From: Diaporthe sp. PMI_573
Taxonomy: Eukaryota; Ascomycota; Sordariomycetes; Diaporthales; Diaporthaceae
Direction: 5' to 3'
DNA: 64,000 nt
Assembly: GCA_021399435.1 (NCBI GenBank)
Contig: JAJTUP010000009.1
Span: 310,001 to 374,000 of the forward strand
The first letter of the stretch is position 1; every line of letters begins with the position of its first letter. This document shows, piece after piece, positions 59,165-64,000 of the stretch. A program made the position numbers and the translations under genes. The notes beneath the pieces are model-generated. The model was not told where the DNA came from. It saw only the letters and a list, made by a program, of their open reading frames with translations, and did not search any database.

Positions 59165-59228
59165 ATAGGTGGTTTCGTTTTTAATCCGTGTACGTACGCT
59201 TCTTAAGCAGTATGTAGGCGGTCCCTTC
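59165..59228 (+). repeat. Dispersed repeat, copy B
   Basis: These 64 bp (ATAGGTGGTTTCGTTTTTAA ... GGCGGTCCCTTC) are identical to 49499-49562. The copies diverge abruptly on both sides, so B lacks the extra 24 bp shared by A and the copy at 13989. Just before it CTAACATAACAATATCTTCC and AACATAACGATTTCTC form a short imperfect direct repeat. The spacer 59229-59781 has no gene I can support. Confidence 0.88.
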
Positions 59229-59781
59229 TGTTGTTCTTAGACTGGTTGATAAGGCGGATATGCATCTTGAACTTGTCCAGCGCCATGGCTCAACAGCATC
59301 GACTTTGCCGTCCGTGGACGGTGACTCCAACAGTACTGCACCGATACCATAGAATTTGTCCATGGTATAAGGACTAGTGGGCACCACTCTCGCGGATGCC
59401 AACATTCAGAGGTTATCTACAAAGAATTTCTCTTAGTTGAAGGACATTTGCGTTCTGGGTGTGGCACTGTGAATGGTCGTGTGTAGGCAGTGGACTAGTA
59501 GTGGGTACAAACCATAAGGGGGAGCATGGCGATACATCACCTACACATTTTGAATTGATGCGACTTGGGCCAAGGTATCCAAAGAGGCATGAATACTGTA
59601 GTATTAGACAACTTCCGAGTCTCACAGCACTTGAGCATTTTTACATCTTATCTCACATGGAATTGATGTTCAAGTCGCTCATTGAGACATGAATTTCGAG
59701 TTTGACGGTGCTAGGATTCTGTTTGGGTGTCTTTATTAGCAGTGAGAGGTAGAAAAGTAGAGTTAATGCAGACCGTAGCAT

Positions 59782-61500
59782 CTAATCTTGACCTAAGTCG
59801 TTTTGTACGACCAGTTCTGAAGATTTGCCATCCATTTGCTCCAGAACCTGATCCAGTAGGGCTTTTGGGTCCCGCGCTTGATTCTCCTCCGCTCGACAGT
59901 GGACGAACCACTCCATCAGCATACGGGACGGAGCATTCAGCAACTCTAGCCTTGCCTCATACCCTCCCGCAGCATTCTCTCCCCAATTTCTCCTGTCGAT
60001 GGTATCCCAAAAGTATCTATCCAAGAGAAAGCCTTGAGCCATACAAGTGGTCAGGGCGAATTCCTTCGGATCCTCGTCCCAGCGGAATTTCATTAGCTGG
60101 GAAAGCGGAAGCTTTTGTGGAATAGGTGTCGTGACATCCTGGTCTTTGTTGGATCCTGAACAAAGATGATTGCCCACAGGTCGGATCTTTTGATCGCTTT
60201 GCAGCTTTTCCTCCATCTTCTCAAGAGCGCGCAGGTAAGTTCTCACCAGCCTATCCCACTCCTCCCCGAAATCATCACCGCCTTCCTCTTCTTCTTGATT
60301 TCCAGCGTCGCATGATAACTCCTTGGGGTCCGGAAGGCCTCGATCAGCATCAGCACCAGCATCTGAGTAAGCCTTTGAACCAGCATCTGATCCAGCATCT
60401 GAATTTGCATCCTCCCCGGCGTACTTGTCCATAACCTCCAGCAGTAGCCACCAAGGAGGGTTCGAATAATACGTCTCAGGAGCGAAATACGTGTATTCCC
60501 AGTCGACAGCTCCTACCACCACTCCATTCTCGTCCAGTAAGACATTCTCTGGGCGAAAGTCATCCCCCCATAATCTGAAGATCTCACGGGGATGGCTTGT
60601 CTGCGCTTCCTGCCTTCCACGCACGAGATTCCGTATGAGGTAACGAGCAACAAATTTGTTCCTGCAGTCTGTAGCAGACTCGATGAACTTCTTGTTCATG
60701 AATAGAAGCTCCGCAACATGCATGTCCACTGCGTCCGTGAGATAACCCGTTGATGAGGAGTAGACTCTATGGCGAGGGGGCAGCACACTGACGGGAGCAC
60801 TGCAGTTGACGACGTGATTGGCGATGTTGTGCGGAAGAGGCGCCGAAGTAACTCCGTACTCGCCGTTGTCGAGTATTCCAAGCGAGCCGATCCTGTCTGA
60901 GGTGAGGCTGTAGAGCTGCAACGAGATGTTGGCCATTTGTCGGTAGAGATATTCTCGTTTCTCCGATTGGGGTACGGAAGGTATTTTGAAGTCGGGGTCC
61001 TCAAGTGCCTGGCCGACAGTGGTAGTATGATGGATATGCTCCATTATTATGAAGGGCACGTGGAGGCGGGTGGGATTTTCTGCTGCTGTTCCCCAGTGGT
61101 AAATGTGTGGCACCGGGATGGTAGTGTGGTCGGCGACATAGCGAATGGTCGCAACTTCGGCCTTGACCTTGTCGTCGGGGTAAACAACAACCCCCGGGAT
61201 AGGAAATCTGAAGAGGACGATCCCATCGTCAAAGATTATCTGGATGTTAAAGTTGTATGAGCCAAAGTTGAAGGGATCACCAAGCCTGGGATTTTCCCCA
61301 GGCCGGTGTTTGCAAACGAGGTCTATAACACTTTGGCGCAGATGGGCATCCTCGCTATAGAAATAGTAAATAAAGGTGGCAGTCCAACAGTCAGTGATGG
61401 CCTGCTGTATTATTCCGGGTCCAATGTCTGTGTCTGGTTTATAGGCCTCCAGGGCCTTTTTGGCACTTGGGGCTGTCAACACGTTAAAGTAGGAGCTCAT
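59782..61500 (-). CDS. APH-fold phosphotransferase/kinase-like protein
   Basis: A single exon of 572 residues from ATG 61500 (MSSYFNVLTAPS); in-frame ATGs at 61524 and 61560 could add up to 20 residues. It belongs to the aminoglycoside/choline kinase-like superfamily (PF01636). A candidate N-lobe strand is IVLFRFPIPG, followed by EVATIRYVADHTTIPVP and IIMEHI (hinge). The catalytic loop LWGDDFRPENVLLDENG and the metal-binding VVGAVDWEYTYFAP follow. The catalytic loop reads WGDDFRPEN where typical members have HGDLxPxN, so the expected His is Trp but the Asp and Asn are kept. Between catalytic loop and C-terminus is an acidic insert with SDAG repeats (60341-60411). Such proteins are expanded in ascomycetes; the substrate is unknown. 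Confidence 0.85.
   Translation of the reverse strand: MSSYFNVLTAPSAKKALEAYKPDTDIGPGIIQQAITDCWTATFIYYFYSEDAHLRQSVIDLVCKHRPGENPRLGDPFNFGSYNFNIQIIFDDGIVLFRFPIPGVVVYPDDKVKAEVATIRYVADHTTIPVPHIYHWGTAAENPTRLHVPFIIMEHIHHTTTVGQALEDPDFKIPSVPQSEKREYLYRQMANISLQLYSLTSDRIGSLGILDNGEYGVTSAPLPHNIANHVVNCSAPVSVLPPRHRVYSSSTGYLTDAVDMHVAELLFMNKKFIESATDCRNKFVARYLIRNLVRGRQEAQTSHPREIFRLWGDDFRPENVLLDENGVVVGAVDWEYTYFAPETYYSNPPWWLLLEVMDKYAGEDANSDAGSDAGSKAYSDAGADADRGLPDPKELSCDAGNQEEEEGGDDFGEEWDRLVRTYLRALEKMEEKLQSDQKIRPVGNHLCSGSNKDQDVTTPIPQKLPLSQLMKFRWDEDPKEFALTTCMAQGFLLDRYFWDTIDRRNWGENAAGGYEARLELLNAPSRMLMEWFVHCRAEENQARDPKALLDQVLEQMDGKSSELVVQNDLGQD
60341..60411 (-). repeat. Coding minisatellite with 12-bp unit (SDAG repeats)
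   Basis: The plus strand repeats CCAGCATCTGAT with variation and encodes, on the minus strand, SDAGSDAGSKAYSDAGADAD inside the APH-fold protein. The unit length is a multiple of three, so copy-number changes keep the frame. It is followed by a Glu/Asp-rich stretch. Confidence 0.75.
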
Positions 61501-62200
61501 AGCAACTCGGAATTGTTTGGTCATTGGTTCGTACAAAATACATGGGAGAATTCTTTTCAATCCTTGCCATTAAATAGTCCGAAATGAGGGGGTGGACGTC
61601 TGCGGTAGCTTGTCCATTGTTGCCTGATTGTGCCGAGCCAAGGCATGCAGTTGGTGAATGTAAAATCAGTCAAGCAATTTAACTGTCTCCACTGGTCAAG
61701 GCTGTGCCCTCGCCCTGGTTTTAAGTATACTTTGTGGTACTTGACTGTATAATAAGTGTATTTTGCAACAAGTGTCAAGAGTCGGGCTAAGATGTGTAGG
61801 CCGCAGACGCAAAGTTTCTAGCTTTATATTCGGAATGTTAAAACATTTGCGAGGGCTATATGATAAATGTGGATGATCTATACTTGATATTTGGACAACC
61901 ATAAGTTCGAAATTTGAACACACCACTTTGAGGGTTGGGACGAAGCCAACGTATTCTTCAATACGCTTGTACACCTCAATTACCTGAAGCTTGCATGTGT
62001 CCGAGCAGATATAGGCATACTGCCTGCCATCGGTATCTTCGGCCGGGTCGAATATTTACATGGCATTGAGCGAGCCAACAAAACTCTTCCTCCAACCTCG
62101 CACTAATGTCTGTGTGCCCTTTTTCACAGCTCCTTTCACTCGGCTTTGTTTGCATCCTTCCTGTGGGCTATACGTTGCCACATTCCCTGACAATATATCA
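61501..62200. other. Gene-free interval
   Basis: Upstream region of the APH-fold gene and 3' side of the kinase gene. Short frames only, with nothing recognised. Confidence 0.5.
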
Positions 62201-64000
62201 TCACACAGGCCTCGCCCTCCTGTAGTCCCAGAATGGATCTATATCGTTAAGATCCCGAGTGTCCGGGGGCGGTCTTGGACGCGGCGGTTCACGAAAGAAC
62301 GTATTTGTCCAGTACTGTGGGATATTTTGGTTAGCCGGTATGGCTAGCAGCTGCGTGATAATTGTTTGTATATCATCCAGTGTAGGACGATGTTCTTGCT
62401 TCGCCATGAGACATCCCGCTATGAGGTTCAGCAGACTTTGTGAGTACATGGTGGCCCACGGCTCGGCAGGGTCGAGTAGTGACCACCCATATGTCCAGCG
62501 CTCTTGATCCGGCGTCACGTTTCCCGGCTCGGCGCTTGTCATCCTTCCTGCGTAGGGCGGGAAGTCGGGGTCCATCAATGTCATGCAGACTTTTATCATC
62601 TAGGCCGTACGATGTCAGCCCTGCGAAAGAGTCGCAAAAACAGTAAAATATGATAGTAGGGCATACCATTCCCATGTGCCACACATTGGACGCAGAAGAA
62701 TATCTCGCAGGACCCGATGTGATCGGCGGAGGTGGTGCCCAAGGCTGCATCCAAGGGGGGAACCAGTACAACATCGGAAATGTATCATCAGAAGGGTCAT
62801 CCCAGCGAGGTACCAGGTTCCAATCCTTGCCAAATTGTTCCTACGAATCCGTCTCACTGTTAGCAATAAGGCCCTGGAAGCAGTCTCGGTGCTTGCCTCA
62901 CCGGAAGTGAGTTCATCCATTTGCCCTCGTGTCTTGTGTTCCATCTATCGACACGGCGACTGATGTCGGCAACTGTTGTTGGCTGCCCCAACCCCGGTGG
63001 CCCTAGTGCTGGGTCGCGTGCGGGTTGCCAGTGCCAAGCTTCGTTACGGGCGAATCCAAAGTCCCCAACCTGGATAACCTCTTGTTAGAATCCTCCAGAT
63101 ATCTCTGCCTTCCGCACTGGCGGCTGAGAGGACTGGAGATGTGGCTTGCCTGTAAACGTGGAATTCTTGTATGGCCTGGAACGAGAGGCGCGGGTAGATT
63201 CGGTGGATCGTAGCCGTAGAGGAAGACTAGAGACGTGTCAGTGGATGACGCATGCACGCATATCAGATGATACAATAAGATTTCAGTACGAGGCGGTCGT
63301 AATACCATTTGTTGGATCCTATAATAAGACAGGTTAGCTTCTTCTAGAAACTACTAGTATAGCAGAGATTCTGAGTTAAAAAATGCGTCCGAGACTATAC
63401 GCTCTATTCCAGGTGCTCACCGCGCGAGCTACGATGGGCCCACCCCCTCCTTGCTTTTTTGCTGTATGAAATTTCAAATAACAAGACTGTGTTGTATCTG
63501 TCGGTGCGAAAATAGAAAGAAAGGTCGACTTACAAGGTCCATATGTACTAGACCCTCACGTCCTGGGTTGCCGGCGGTAATCGTTTCAGGGAGGTAACCT
63601 CCTTGCGCGTTTACAGGAAGTTGTAGAAGGGCCGCGTTCTGCATTGGGGGTTCCTCCATCGCCATGCAAGCCTTCACCAAACAGTCAAAGAAGAGCCAGA
63701 GGACTGGTTCTGGGAAATATCTCTCCCTTCTGTTGGGCAAATCCCGGGCTGCTCTCCGAAGGTGAGCCTCCAAGTTGCCAAACTTGCAGTGTTCCATCAG
63801 GAAGTAGCTGTACCCGTCTTGCCCATCAACCCGATCGGCCATATCTGCCACAGCCTGGGCTCTACGAACAGACCTCCTATTACCAGCATTTGCATTCCTG
63901 GGATGATGTCTCGTGTAGAAGCGCTGTACTATGTGCGGTGCACGTCCGAGTTGCTGACGGGCAACATTTTCATCAACATCTGAGGCTAAGCTGACTCCAG
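62201..64000 (-). CDS. Fungal protein kinase, C-terminal part (cut by right window edge)
   Basis: The frame is open at 64000, so the N-lobe is outside. Exons 64000-63534, 63318-63306, 63226-63150, 63069-62902, 62840-62667 and 62599-62201 keep phase and give 431 residues in the window. The hinge is YFLMEHCKFGNLEAHL. The catalytic loop HMDLDPTNVFLYG is complete only when a 13-nt micro-exon (63318-63306, encoding DPTN plus one base) is included. The DFG motif is LQVGDFGFAR. The C-lobe has VWHMGMMIKVCMTLM, DPAEPWATMYSQSLLNLIAGCL and HRPTLDDI, the usual end of a kinase domain. The third intron (63149-63070) starts CAG|GCAAGC, a GC-AG intron. A Pro-rich insert (PPWMQPWAPPPP) lies after the activation loop. 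The HMDLDPTN type is common among fungus-specific kinases; targets are unknown. Confidence 0.85.

Overview
The window is nuclear DNA of a filamentous ascomycete (Pezizomycotina, most likely Sordariomycetes). This rests on short introns of about 50-150 nt with branch sites of the CTAAC/CTGAC type, on CT-rich upstream regions, and on fungus-specific families: Zn(II)2Cys6 regulator, Clr5 domain, HsbA-type wall protein, HRI1, GH5 endoglucanase, GMC oxidoreductase, DUF3632. I reassembled 24 protein-coding genes by hand from exons. All exon joins given keep reading phase. No rRNA, tRNA, CRISPR array, transposase or reverse transcriptase was recognised.

Layout. 0-12 kb is accessory: a Clr5-domain gene cut by the left edge, a gene-poor stretch, an 8-exon Zn2Cys6 transcription factor divergent from a gene with a HeLo-like/STAND-type N-terminal domain, a nitrilase and a secreted GH5 endoglucanase. 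13-25 kb is a conserved housekeeping block: HRI1, a KEN-box protein behind a long CT-rich leader, thymidylate kinase, GTP cyclohydrolase I and the TFIID subunit TAF11. 27-37 kb holds a GPI-type HsbA-like wall protein, an O-methyltransferase, a single-pass membrane glycoprotein and a DUF3632 protein.

From 37.3 kb to the right edge ten consecutive genes all lie on the minus strand: a secreted GMC oxidoreductase, an ADP-ribosylglycohydrolase-like protein whose metal site looks degenerate, a second Clr5 protein, a LovD-like serine hydrolase, a small Pro/Ser-rich protein, a kinase-fold protein, a beta-lactamase-fold hydrolase, a T5orf172 (GIY-YIG-like) protein, an APH-fold kinase and a protein kinase cut by the right edge. 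O-methyltransferase, GMC oxidoreductase and serine hydrolases are the usual tailoring set of secondary metabolism, but no PKS, NRPS or terpene synthase is present, so no cluster is claimed.

Points that stand out: a dispersed non-coding repeat with two 64-bp identical copies 9.7 kb apart plus a diverged third copy; three GC-AG introns among about 44; micro-exons of 7 and 13 nt; loss of acidic metal ligands in the ARH-like protein; and a perfect 15-bp hairpin at 2.5 kb.
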